Shown here: piece after piece, positions 1 to 13,700 of the stretch
Layout: every line of letters starts with the position of its first letter
Numbering within the stretch: the stretch's first letter is position 1
Source of the DNA: Sipunculus nudus
Taxonomy: Eukaryota; Annelida; Sipuncula; Golfingiida; Sipunculidae
Direction: 5' to 3'
NCBI GenBank assembly: GCA_026874595.1
Contig: CM049312.1
Span: 55,185,429-55,249,428, forward strand
DNA: 64,000 bases
The notes under the pieces: model-generated
The model's database searches: none
The model's input: the letters and a program-made list of their open reading frames with translations, nothing else
What the model was told of the DNA's origin: nothing
Made by a program: the position numbers and the translations under genes

Positions 1-569
1 GGCTTATTACGCAAAGTCTATATCTTTGCTTCTCAGATTTCAGCACCTTTGGGTGCGCATCTTGCACAAGACTTTTTGGCCAGTATTATTGTAATCTTTA
101 TATAGATACCTGGTTTTGCCCTCTATTTTATAAATCTCATTTTGATTTCTCAGATACTCCTCAGATGAACCATTTTTAAAACTTCTATGTGTATCTTAAC
201 TGTTACCACATAAATAGAGCTGCCAATCCAATGACGATTTCCCCATTAATTATAGGTAAAATAAAAAGAGAGAGAGGGTTTATTTAGAACGTTTTGGATA
301 TTCGCTTTGAAAAACTACCAGTTTATCAATTGGTGAGGTCAAATAAAAGAACGTGTATATGATTATGTATCACAACCCGTTGACAATGCTTGGATTCATT
401 GTTAAGCAGCATGGTACCGCCTCTTGAAATTTTAAAGTTCATTTCAACATACATGTATCAGCAGCAAATAGAATAGAATATTGCGTCTTCAAGCATAAAT
501 TTCCTTTTATATTGAAAAGTGTTGAGAACTGACTAAAAACTCTAATAAATTGTAAAAAATGGAGGTAAG

Positions 570-592
570 CCCCCCCCCCCCCCCCCCCCCCC
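570..592. repeat. poly-C tract (23 C)
   Basis: Uninterrupted run of C. The equivalent tract upstream of copy B (31035-31054) has 20 C, so the tract predates the duplication and has changed length since. Confidence 0.9.
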
Positions 593-1129
593 ATTTCGTA
601 TGACTTGCTTTCACCAAGGATAATATAGGTGCAAAATATATTCATATTTCATAAAGTCTTTGATTAGAAAAACCATCCGTTCTGTCTGAATTTATTGCAA
701 AACAGCAAAAAACAATGAATCTTAAATGGTCCTGAAAAAGAATAGGCCAATTTCTTCAAATTTACAGGATATTTTACATATTTACATGAATTTACAGCGC
801 TACATGTTTGGTCTTCCTGGCCGTCTGTTTTACATGTCCATCAGCTATGTCTGAAGTCCTGGAAAATACCTAACCGTTCCGTGCGCCGGTCTACACTGTA
901 TGCAAGACACGTGTAATTATGAATAAAAGCATGAACTTAATTGTTATCTGACCAAAGTGTCCGGAAAATGGCACACCACCGAAATCGTCCCGAGTGAACA
1001 CATAGCATTTAAAATTTTGCTTTCTAACACTGAGATAGTTGATTCTATAACTCATTACTGTGACCTGTTTTTCTCTTTTTTTCATCAACGTTGAAAGATA
1101 ACTTCGTCTACAGGTGGTCTGCTCCCGCC

Positions 1130-1136
1130 AATATAG
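1130..1136 (+). promoter_or_regulatory. degenerate TATA-like site upstream of copy A
   Basis: AATATAG lies about 90 nt before the ATG, in the same place as TATATAG in copy B (31580-31586). The flanking GCTCCCGCC and AGTTCT are identical in both copies. The transcription start is not known, so the promoter role is inferred from position and conservation. Confidence 0.35.
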
Positions 1137-1223
1137 TTCTTAATGGGAACATTGTCACTAGCTGTTTGACATTCGTATAGACAACACTTGTGTCATAAAA
1201 AGAAATCAGAGAAGGATTTCATA

Positions 1224-1700
1224 ATGCACCTCTGTCTGGGCTTGCTGGCTTTGCTGGCGGCACTGGTCAACTCCCAGACCACCCCGCCATGTATCTGTCT
1301 CCAAGAATACACGCCGGCCAACGATTTAAGGAATCCTGTCATTTTTAAACATGCTGGTGACGGGAGTGGACGTTTGTTTATCGGTGAACAGGTCGGTTTG
1401 GTGTGGATCTTCGATTCACAGAACAACCGTTTACCAGAACCTTTCCTGAACCTGACTGAAGTTGTCCATACCTCCGAGCGTCCCGCAGACGAGAGAGGGT
1501 TTTTACAGATGCAATTTGACCCAAACTTCTCCACGAATAGGAAGTTGTACTTGTACTACAACGTTGAAGACAATGGTGATATGTATACGATTTTGACAGA
1601 GATCGAGGCCAGTGCAACTAATCCCAATGTCGTGGACTACAGTACTCAGAGACTGCTTCTTGAATTTTTTCAACCGTTTACGACTCATAACGGCGGTGAC
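1224..1700 (+). CDS. HHIP-like copy A exon 1 (residues 1-159)
   Basis: The ATG at 1224 is chosen over the in-frame ATG at 1188 because the signal peptide begins there and copy B has only the equivalent of 1224. Encodes signal peptide, CICLQ, first blades ([18 protein letters not shown]) and ends at HNGGD. Donor GTGAGT at 1701, phase 0. The HNGG histidine lines up with the catalytic His region of soluble PQQ glucose dehydrogenases. Confidence 0.93.
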
Positions 1701-4700
1701 GTGAGTTATTATTGTAATCTAGATGTTTGTGTCATTCAATGCCGTCTTTCAAATGCGATGACGTCATTCTAAAGTACATGGGAATCGGCACCTTATAGTG
1801 ACTTGACACTATGTATGAAAACACATCATTCAAATTATTTTCTTTATTAAATTATAAAGTATGAAGAGTCTAGAAGATGCCATTTTGAATTAATTTTACT
1901 CAATTTATGCTCAATTCAATCATCCCTCCACCCGCAAGAAAAAAGTTTGCATATGCCGTAAATATTGCATTTGGTTCATCATGACGCAAGATGAACATTT
2001 AAAGCTAAAGGCAAAAGAAAATTAAAAACTGATATATCTGCAAAATACTTTGAAATCCACTTATAATTCAAATCCAGCGGTCAGTGTATAGCATAACTAT
2101 AAGATCGCCATTTTCTTTCCAAACGACAGAATTGCTATTTGGAGGAAATGGAGGTCATATTTGATACGAAAATTTCATAATACACTACAATCCATGTATT
2201 AGTGACCCGCAATGTCAGTTTTAAGTTTATTATTTTTTAAAAATATAATTTGTGAACATTTTATGTCAGTTAGCTTAAATTTAATTTCAACCCAACATTT
2301 GGGCAAAAGAAATCAACAATGAAAAACACCTAAGACCCTAAAACATGGCTGCGATTACTGGCTCCTGTACCACAGGGGAAATACATAGAACAAAGCATCA
2401 AGATATACTTACAATTACTGGCACAAACAGGTGAACCATTTCCATTGTTGGTTATTCTGCCGCGGTCAATCATTTAATCTCGATTTTCGTTTAAGGTAAT
2501 TCACACATGAACACATAGCAGAATGGGGACAATGCGTAATAAACATCTGTAAATATAATAAATTTATTACTTTTCAGATTTTCTTATTAACAAATTGAAA
2601 CTTTATTTAAGAACCTAGGCAATCTTATAGCGGCACCATTTATCCTGCAACATGAAAAGCATGTTTTCCAGCCTAGCGCAAGGCCTGCTGGGAACCATGC
2701 TACATAAAAAGGGCATGGCAGAGAACAGTGATGACGTCATAATGAGGCATACATAACTAAAGAGCCGATAGGTGTATTCGATTAATGATTTTTTGTGAAA
2801 TAAATTCAAGTTCCTCCCACCTTCAAGTCGAATAACTTTGTGCTACACGGGAATATGGCGGCCCCATTTATGGCTTTATAGATGGTAATAAACCTGTAAA
2901 ACGCTTAGTTTAGAGTACAAAAGCACTAAAGATTGCATTTTATATAGCTGACATATAACAATATTAAAATATTAGCACCGAATGTTCATGTAAAAAGAAA
3001 CGTTTCGTGTTTCTGTGAGCTTTTGACTACGCTGGCGCGCTCTAGACCTAACGCTAATATTTCATAGCCAGAACGTTTAATGTTTCGAAACGCCGTGTTG
3101 TATGGTGAAATTGATTAAATTGCGACGATTTATGTAAATTTCACGTTTTAAAATGATAGGAAAACGTATGCTTGAACGCTGCAGTCTATTGCATTCAATG
3201 CTACTGCGAAGTGGCCTATTAGAAGGGCTGATTTGGGTCATGTGATAATTGCACAAAATTTATCACCTCCTATAATTCATGATGCACACTGCTTCACAGA
3301 AAAGCTTCCTCATGTCAATCAAATTAGCATCTGGTTCACGGGCTGACCGTGCTTCACGAAAACGCCCAGTCGAGTACTGTAATGATCAGAAGCCGCCGAC
3401 AGCTTTCCACAGTGTACTCGCTTGTTGCACGTGCTTCTGTGTTACGTCATACAGTGCGCCATATGACATGTTTTGTACTTTCTGTAGCTTATTTAGAAAG
3501 ATATGTTTGAAGCATTACAAATATGAATTTGCAAAGTCAAATTTTGATATTATTTAATAATGTGCTAGTTGTTTGGTTGAATCATTACAGAGATACTGAC
3601 GACTTAGGTTGACTCTAACATCTTTATTATGTTGATTTACACATAGAGTTGTATGAGGTTATATTTGTTCATGTGCCAGTTGTTTAGTGTATTCATTACA
3701 CAGATACATATAAATCTGGTTGATTCTAAAATCATTATTACGCTGTGATTTACATACAGAGGTATATGAGGTTCCATCACAGAGCATTTGAAACTAGCAA
3801 CTTACGACCAGACGGGCCGTCTGTAGATCCTTGCAAGTTAAACCCCATATAGACGGGCACCACAGAAATGCGATCACTTCATCGAGGTCGCCTTCCTGGT
3901 CACTAGTTCGAGGTTACACTGTTCTGATTTTACTGAGTTGTTGGTCATATTTTACATTCAGATCGTGTTTGGAAGAGATAACTTGCTGTATTTGTTTACC
4001 GGGGATGGCGGTTCAGGAGGCGATCCTTTTAACTTTGCTCTTGACAAGTAAGTTACTAAAAGTATATACACTTCCATATCTATATCAACTTTATACGCTC
4101 AACATATAACCCCCATGTCATTGGTTTGCCTTGTCCTTGTCCTCAGAAATAAATACATAAGGGTAAAGATTTTATTTTATGTGAGTGTCCTGACAGGCAC
4201 TCGAGGTATTAACAAATGTTATAGGTATCATTATGAGTGTATGCATCTGATTACGGAAGTATAATGCTACGCATGAGACATCGCTATGTTCTACAGGCCC
4301 TGAATTTATATCCTTGTTAACCCCCGTTTTGTGAATGTTTTCAGATGTCAGCGCTGGTCATTTGTTCATATTTTTGACAATAAAGCTCCAATACAAATGG
4401 AAGCATACACCCCACCGTCTGAGTTAAGTGGTAAAAACTGAGATATGCCGAATTCTTATTTGTTTTGCATTGGGCTAGGACTGAGATGATGATACGAGGA
4501 AACAATTAGTCTAATCCTGAGATTGCTTCAATCAATTTTAGCTGAGCTAAAACAGCATCTTCTGAGCTATAGCAATCACCCTTTGCTCGTCGTCCGTCCG
4601 CCCGTCTGTTAACAGGGTGAAAATCGTTACCGTATGACGCTGAGGCTTCTAAGTTATAATCCAGAGAGTTCATGGAGAAATCCTTGATTTGATCACAAAG

Positions 4701-7700
4701 ACAGTAGTATAAGCAATACAAGGCAAAACCTGATTTTGAGCACTAAATGTCTGACTCTTCTCAGATTTCAAAGTTGTTGAACAAAAATGTTGCACTGGAT
4801 CGGTAATAGAAATACTGTACCTTATTTACGTATATATGACTATCAGCATGCATAGTTTTAAAAGAATTGGATTTGTACTCTTCGAGATATTTGGCCATTG
4901 ACTGTACAATATTTTTACAACCTCGTGTGTTTACGTATATCCTATATTATTGTGTCTGACCTTGTTATTAATGCTAAAACATCCAAGGAAATACTTTCTT
5001 CTTTGGTGTTGATTTTAAAATTTAAAGAATGAAACGGCAGTTAATGATAATTATTATACTTTCATTAAAAACACTAACTTTTAAAACGCCTCTCACGTCT
5101 ACTGCCTTTAAAATTAATCAAATTTATATTAATTGAACAATTAATTACAGAAACTAAAGCGAGGCACTAACCATGGATCGGATGGTGGCGTTAGGTAGTC
5201 TGTAGGGGTGGAGGACTCGGGGACAACCAAGGAGTTTATCGTTTTACCTAAGATCCCTTATTTACCGGTACTTTAACAGTCTGGCCACAAAATCGCAATG
5301 AGCTGCTGAGAAATATAGTGGCACAGGCACAATTAAGGGACAGAATATTATTCCAATTACAATATAATTTCAAATATGCACCTACATCAAACTCCTAATT
5401 TACCGTTGGAGACCCTGCATGTCTGGGCTGCATTCACTTCCGAAGAAAATCCTTGTCTGTAAGACTGGTGGCCATCTCTTTATCCCTTAATACGGTTCTG
5501 TTACCTGTTCTGTTGCTACTGGGTTATCCAGGTCTGGGCTATGTATGTTATTTTAGTGAACATGATATTTGTAGGTCAGTGCTGCTCGGAAAAGTGATCC
5601 GCATTGACCCCCATACCCGCACGGATAATCTTCCATATGGCATCCCGCCTGATAACCCATATTTAGATGATCCGCTGGCCCGGCGAGAGTTGTACGCCAT
5701 CGGCCTCAGAAATCCATGGAGAGTCGACTACGATGAAGGATACACCGGAAGTGAATGTACGTAGTTCGTGATCCTTTTGCACCTACAAGGCTGTCTTTCA
5801 TTTCATTTTCCCATTATAGAATTATTACCTGAAAAGTTACGCCGTACATATATAGACGTAACTGAGCCAGGAACATCTGTATTATAGTACAGTATAATGG
5901 CTAATGCTAATTCATTTGTATTTACTATTATTAAAAACTAATTTAGTCGTATCATTTGATAGGTATCAGTGCTGTCCCGTATGGTCAGTTTTTGACAAAT
6001 AGAGACTATAAGCCATACCATGTGGGGCTGTCTGGGATTTATTCTAAAACGTAGAGTGAAAAAGTTGATCACATTGTGTTGTACAATGCTTTTCGTCATA
6101 CGAAATAAAATAAGATTGATCAAGGCTTTTGATCAAGGCTACACTGTATCGAACTCTGATCGGCTCCAACAGTCTGATCCGAGGCACATTCTGGGAAAAG
6201 AAATGGATCCTTCCCAGCAATCCTGAAACATTGGATTCTTAGGTCAGGATCAGTGATCCTGCATAACGAACATTCAAAGAACTGAATAATCAGCATCAAT
6301 AACCAGACATTAACTACCTTCATAGCTCTCGATATTTCCAGGCTCAAATACGCGGCATGGTTCACATTCACAGGACATTTAAAGACTTCCATTAATTCAC
6401 TGCTGTCATTAGCAGTGTCTACTGCGAATAGCCAATAAATTAAAGTTGGTTTGGAAGCCGCAATACTCTACTCTAAAGGTGTGTATTCATTCATTCATTT
6501 TTCCGGCAAGGATAATGCGACAACGGCAAAATATCGATCATGTGAAATTTTACTGCAAGGCGTGTACACATGCGCACGGCACGGCAACGAGAATGCAGTA
6601 CGAATAACCGGCTATTATTCGAATCGGTCTCTGAGCCTTTTTGCCGTTGACGGATATAATCATAAGGCGCCACTCCCATAAAATGACGTCACTACTACCA
6701 TGCTTGGGCATACCTTGCCATTTGGGTGCCCGGAAAAGGCAAAATATCTGATAAAGGATAAATAAATTAAGGTAGAGAACTTTTGTCTAGACACACGTTA
6801 TATATAATCTGGTTCACTCTTAATTTTCATAAGGTGTATGAATAAATTCCAATATGTTTCTTTCTGTCTTCGTCTTTGATTACTTAATTGGACTCGGCAT
6901 AACCCTTTACTTCATCATCTTGTCGGCACGGTAATATAAGTCAAAGGCAATATTTAGATGGATATCATCGCCCTGTAGGTCCATCGTGATGAACAAAACA
7001 CGAATTCGCCACCGAATATAAAGTATGCCAGATAAATGTGTACACCCAAAACGCATTGTCGTTGTCGTCGCCGATGCCGTTAACGTTGCCGTTACCGCAT
7101 AACCGTATGAATGTGTATATAGCTTGAGTGGTCCCTCACTCTTAGCTCTGTGTATATTAGTCTAGGCGATTTACAGGAGACACTAATGTTGAAATCAGAG
7201 GTTAAGTGAGGGTATACCTGACCGATTGTAACGTGACCACTGCGTTGAGGCGTAATAGAAGGCAAATACTGGATATTTTTATTTGTGTCTAATAAATATT
7301 TTGAACACCTGATGTCTCTATCACCGCACGGAGCCTTTTGTACTATTCATTCCATAATCAACTCTTTCTTTGTATAGAATAGGAGATGTTAACAGATACT
7401 GAAATCAAACGGCTGATCATATGGGTCATACATACAGTTTTACATATAACCACAATTATTCTTTTGTTATTTAAGAAACTTTAAATATCCATTGCATATT
7501 ATGGCATCATTCACAGGTATAACACACCTGTTGACCCACATGACAACATTACAACATTTTTTCATCTCCTCATTATCGGTGATTCAATGCATTGTCATTA
7601 AACTAATATCCCTTGTTTTACTGTTGACTAGACGGTAACCAGGGTCGCATGTTTATCGCTGACGTCGGCCAAAACGAATGGGAAGAGGTGGACCTTCTTC

Positions 7701-10700
7701 AGAGACAGGCAAACTTCGAGTGGTCGTGCAGAGAGGGCCCAGCCCTTTTTAATATGGATGTCTGTGAGTTTCCTGATGGCACAGGTAAGACGAAGATTCG
7801 CCCATGGCTGCAATTCATGAAGTAAGAATTGCAGGTTTAATTCCTTTCCCAGGGACTGATTCAGAAGACTTAAAATTTACTTCCTGGTGGTCGCTTTATG
7901 GGGACGCAACATAGCTCACATGCGGTTATTAGGTCGCCATGGCCCGCCACATGCAAATACAGTGAAAACTTGTCTAACGGACACCTCACTAAGGCGGACA
8001 ACTGGCTATAACGGACAAGATAGTTAAGTCCCTTCAAAATTCCCTATATGTTATGTATAAGCGGAACCTCTGTAAGGCGGACACCTCACTACTGCGGACA
8101 ACGGACAGCAGATTTCAATTAACTCAAACCGACATTCTAAGAGTAAATGAACCTGACAAATCCGGACACGATACGCCACCCTCGGTGGACATTGATCACT
8201 CGCCTCGACCAACATCAAAGACCACCGGTCCTGTTGCTGTCCCCGGGACTGGAACACAAAGGATTATGCAATCCCCAGTTGTTACCTTAATGCGTGTCCG
8301 TGCTCATGTCACGGTGTGATTTGCTAAGCAAATATGAAGCGTTAAACATCGTGTCACTTTATTCCACGGTTGATCATTCAAACTTTGCGAAGCTGCATAC
8401 TTTTCGCTCGACCGCGGGGTCAATAAATTGATTAAACGTCTTCCGATTTCCCATGCGTCCCTGATCTCACCACGCAATATCTAACTGTAAAATTAGCCAC
8501 TTTGTTATAGCAGGCTGTTTGATATTAATTTATCGGTTTTGCTCAGTATATCTAAAACTGATCTGCTCAGTGTCAAACATCTGCTCGCTCCTTAGCTGTT
8601 TGTGCCGTGCCGCCGTGCACAAGCTCCTCGGGGTTCGTTTAATCTCGGGTGCCTTCAACATTAAAGCAAATCAAACAACTAACCATCATCAAAGAAAATT
8701 TCATTTAGGCTAAAGCTACATTCACCTTTAAAAACGAATGTTCTCAGGTTGGTAGCCATTACAATCTTCGCATTATCAACGTCGTCATTATCTTTGAGAT
8801 TATCGCATTTCGACAACTGAACTAGGAGAGTTTTAGGCAATGCCGCCAGGTGGCATCACACGTACTCCTGGGCGGGAGCTTATGCTATCTGAGAATGCCA
8901 AGCTTATTCGACTATGTGATTCAGCGAAAAAGAGCGTACGCGAGTATATGAAAATTGTTTTTACGGATGTCTTCATAGACCTTTCTCTTTATATTGTTCA
9001 CTACTTGAGATAAGTAAAAATAATCACAGTTTGTATATGAATATTGAATGCATGATGTGTGCATGAATATGTTGTACATATACATGAAATCTGATATAAT
9101 ACAATAAACACGTTCTTGCAGCTGTTCGTTGTCTTTATTTATAATCCCTCAGTTATCAACCAAGGTCAACCTGCCTAATAAGGACACCTCACTATTAAGG
9201 ACAAAATGATTGAGTCCCTTGACTGTCCGCTTTAGACAGGTTTCACTATACCATGTGATCTGGTACCCATTTGTAGTGCATAAGCACTTTTAGCCGAGAT
9301 TTATGCTTAAGGGTTTTGGCGAAGAAGTGAGAGGCTTACAGCAGCCTGTTTGTTTGGAAAACATTAATTTTAATAAACTTTTAAGAAGAGTACTGTAACA
9401 AGGATGATTTGTCCAGGAACAAACTATACAAGTGCAACTAGTGGTGACATCTCGTAGAATCTTTTTTAGAACTAACACGTATTTCTAATAGGAAATATAT
9501 TTTCCGCCGTGTATTAGCATGCCTGATCGACCCAGTTGAGGGCCTAGGCCTACGCTGGGTGCTGAAAGAAACGATATAAACAACAGGTCAACAGGTGCCT
9601 CAAAGACAACATTAATTAATCTATGCAATATTTATTATTGTGCCTTTACTGAATATTGTTAAAGAATTAGGAACCTTTTAGGTGCATGAACACGCTTGAA
9701 TGTGTGAATACATACTATAAAACTCGCTGTTTAGGCAAAAATAATAATAGGTATGGATCTCAGGCACCGCCCACGGCAATTTAACCCATCCCTCCCCGCC
9801 CCCTCCCCTCTACATAAAATATTTTTATTTTGATGATCATCTTTTAAGAAGAAAAAATAATACATTTTGAATCAGTTTTCTCTTGTTATTTAGTGCTAAT
9901 GCTTTTCCCTGATAATATGACATTTTTTATCGAAACATACAATAAAGGTAAAAAACCGCCCGCCCGCTCGCAATGATTTCTGGAAAAAGTGCCGGAGAAC
10001 CATACCTTTTTTGGCCTTATAAAACCTAGTGTGAGCAAGCATTTGATAGAAGGCTCCATATTCTCCATATATTAAGTAAGGTTATTTTGCTTGTTAATAT
10101 GAACAAGGGAAAGCGCTGATATACAATTCAAAAATGACTGAAAAATAATTACCTTGCTGAAAGGGTGTCACCTTTTCCCTAAAAGCACACTTTTCATCAA
10201 GCATTTCAATATTTTGATGAGGATATACATTACACTGCCATTATTTTTCATTGGAGTTCATGTTGAACTTCCTATTATACGCATATATATTACGACTCGT
10301 GTTATAATATGGACAGCCTCTGTCGACTTTCCATCCATCCGTTAAAGTTTTGTGTCGCCAAGATAAATCGCCAGAGATTTCATAGAGTTTCAAGAATTTG
10401 GTGTCGCCATGAAGACGTAACAAAAAATGTTGTATTTCCATGAACTTAGTGTATATATTGACTAGTAGATTATCCCACATGAATTTTATTCTCGGGTTAA
10501 TCGCATATATTATGTGGTCAGAGGTCACCAGAATGTGGTCTTGCTGCATGTGATAACTGGGATTTTGAGAGGATTCATGGAAATGAGTAAGAATGTTAAA
10601 CCAATAAAGTAACTAGCCTGGGTTGGATTATCTGCAATGAGGTCAAAGGTTACAGGACATGATGACCGTATTATGCACTCTGGCTGTGCTCTTGTTTCAG

Positions 10701-13700
10701 TGAGCAATGCTGTCCCTCCAATTCATACCTATCAACACAGCCTTGAGAGAGGCCGCTCAATCACGGGAGGACACATGTACCAGGGGCAAGACTTTCCGAA
10801 TTTCCGAGGAAAATACTTCTTTTCCGATTTCATGACAGGGTAAGTCAGTGACATAAAACCATTTACAAAGATTTGCAGAGATAAGGATCATGAATCTAAA
10901 ACATTCGTTAAGTTTAGAGTTATCATGTAGTCCTAATCGGGATATCGATACAAGATATTTGCATTGAACTAAATCGGATTGTGAGTCAAAGATTCTTATT
11001 CGAGAAACAGGAATCCCCCTAAGATTTCTTACATCAATGTATGACATACCTGTTTATGAGTAAATAACTATCTTCAGACAGATATTCTGCCCCCAGTAAG
11101 CGGCCCTGCAGCACGTTCTTTTGTCCATTACCTGTTTGTCTTAAGACAAATATCCTTGCACGAGTAGGAGGGTATTCGTGGCCTTGTAGCATGTCCTAGT
11201 TCAATACCTTATCTATCTTCAGACAGATATTCTGCCCCCAAAAGGAGGACAGTTGGTGGCCCTGCAGCACGTCCTTTTGTCTAATACGGGTCTTTCTTCA
11301 GACAGATATTCCGGCCAAGAAGGAGGGCAGCTCGAGGCCCTGCAGTACGTTCTTTTGTCCAATACTTGTCTTTCTTCAGATAGATGTTTTGGCTCAGAGA
11401 CAAGGCAGTTCGTGGCCCTCCATCACATCTTAGCTTAATTCCTGATCTCTCTGTCTACAGACAGCTATTCTGGCTAGAGCAGAATGGTAGTTCGTGGCCG
11501 GCCACTGAGATCTTCACCTGTAATGATGAGAACTACTCGGATCGTAACACTCAGTGTGAAGACCTCGGTCTTGTGGGTGACTACCGTACTCCGGGCAAGT
11601 GGAGACACATTTCCCACGGCGAAGATGCAAGAGGCGAGTATCAGGGGCGGATTTAAAAATCTAGGGAAATAGAAAAATACGCATTTAAGCCTGGGATTTC
11701 CTGACCAGAGGTTTGCTTTACATAGAATCATTTAAGATGAACTGGTTTAAAAGATATGACAAAAGTCATATGACACCATAAAAAACTCGAACGACCGGTG
11801 GGGCTATGATGTCCAGCCCTGTTACTATCAGTATCATTATAAAATATCTGATCTGTTCAAGTACACCTGTATTTTTTTTTCTTTTCTTTGTTGGGTACTC
11901 GAGTATACTTTTCTGCCATAAAGAGCAAGAAATGGATAAAACGTAATTATCTTTTGGGAAATAGAAAATCGCCTGATGAGATATCCCTAAAAATATTTTC
12001 AAACGTAGTAGGAGAACAAAGCTTGCATTTTGCGACATCGTTCCGCCATTAGCTTGAAATGGGTACTCCAGAGAACAGGGATGACGTCATAATGTGACTG
12101 AGTGCAAAAGAGGCACTAATATTCTACGGAACCTGTGATCAAGTGCAAATAAACCCCGTGCGCGCGCTACATCACGCACACGTCTTAATGACTTTCACAA
12201 TTGACCTATCCACTATAGCCCAAATGCTCCGACCTTTTAAATTATTATTATAATGAGCTCCAAAACGTTCTTACACAGAAGGTCTTTCCTGCCTATGGTA
12301 GCGACATAATAATGACGTCACAAAGGTCGATGACGCTAACGTCGTATTGACTGACGTATCATCTCGTATCATCTGACCATTGTTTTTTTATATCGAAGTC
12401 ATTATGAAGGGTCTTGCAATATTTTGGATGATTTGTCTCATGTAGGATATTTTTATTCACTCTTTAGTCGAAGAGTGACTGGAATGGCTCCTGCAACCTA
12501 TATCCTAGAACTTTTTATACTCTCTCCTTGGTATATAAAATATCCCGGAAAACATGCAGACATGGGTTTTGGTAGTATTTACAGACTACACGTGTTCTGT
12601 TTGACAGAGCTCTGTCAAATTATGCAATTTTTTTTCTTTCAGCTGGTTGACGCTTTTCAATGTTTAAGGTCGCCTGATTGGTTGTTCGTTAGTCCAATGC
12701 TTATGATTATTCATTGAATGAATATGCGATTAAGGTCACCTGGAGTTCATGGATAGGTCAATTACGCATTTGCCTTGGTCCAAGATTGTTTGGTCAGTTT
12801 ACAAAAAAAAATAATCGATAAAAACAGGTGGCGAGTGATAGTTGAACGGACTATTGCAGTAGAAGTACTAGTAGTATGCAAATAAAGAAAGGACAAGATG
12901 GTGATGAACTTTTTTCATAGTCAGAAGATCCATATGCTCAAATCCTAAAGTTAACTACTGTTTACTAGCCTACACACCAGTTTTAAAAAAGAGCGACAGT
13001 GACTTAGAAGGTAGATAAGTAACATAGTGGGTGCCAAGGCAGCGACTTAGAAGGTAGATAAGTAACAGAGTGGGTGCCGAGACAGTGACTTAGAAGGTAG
13101 ATAAGTAACAGAGTGGGTGCCGAGACAGTGACTTAGCAGGTAGATAGGTAACGGAGTGGGTGCCAAGACAGTGACTTAGAAGGTAGATAAGTAACAGAGT
13201 GGGTGCCAAGACAGTGACTTAGAAGGTAGATAAGTAACAGAGTGGGTGCCAAGACAGTGACTTAGAAGGTAGATAAGTAACAGAGTGGGTGCCAAGACAG
13301 TGACTTAGCAGGTAGATAAGTAACAGAGTGGGTGCCAAGACAGTGACTTAGAAGGTAGATAAGTAACAGAGTGGGTGCCAAGACAGTGACTTAGAAGGTA
13401 GATAAGTAACAGAGTGGGTGCCAAGACAGTGACTTAGAAGGTAGATAGGTAACGGAGTGGGTGCCAAGACAGTGACTTAGCAGGTAGATAGGTAACGGAG
13501 TGGGTGCCAAGACAGTGACTTAGAAGGTAGATAAGTAACAGAGTGGGTGCCAAGACAGTGACTTAGAAGGTAGATAAGTAACAGAGTGGGTGCCAAGACA
13601 GTGACTTAGAAGGTAGATAAGTAACGGAGTGGGTGCCGAGACAGTGACTTAGAAGGTAGATAAGTAACAGAGTGGGTGCCGAGACAGTGACTTAGAAGGT

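Larger units (their letters stand above)
1..1223 (+). other. 5' flank of HHIP-like copy A (part of segmental duplication)
   Basis: No coding exon seen. The whole stretch aligns by eye to 30549-31677 upstream of copy B, so the duplication starts at or before the window edge. It holds a poly-C tract at 570-592 and the presumed promoter and 5'UTR just before the ATG at 1224. Short open frames here are not conserved between the copies. Confidence 0.75.

Noticed and set aside
1193-1534. Open frame antisense to HHIP-like exon 1 (also 31647-31880 in copy B)
   Set aside because: Shadow of the real exon, which has signal peptide, splice sites and family motifs on the + strand.
3831-4109. 92-residue + frame over exon 2A as a single-exon gene
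   Set aside because: Only 3962-4047 belongs to a conserved exon; the rest is intron and differs in copy B.
11484-11672. Alternative + frame across exon 6 (also 44465-44653)
   Set aside because: Different phase from the frame that joins exons 5 and 7; conserved only because the exon is.
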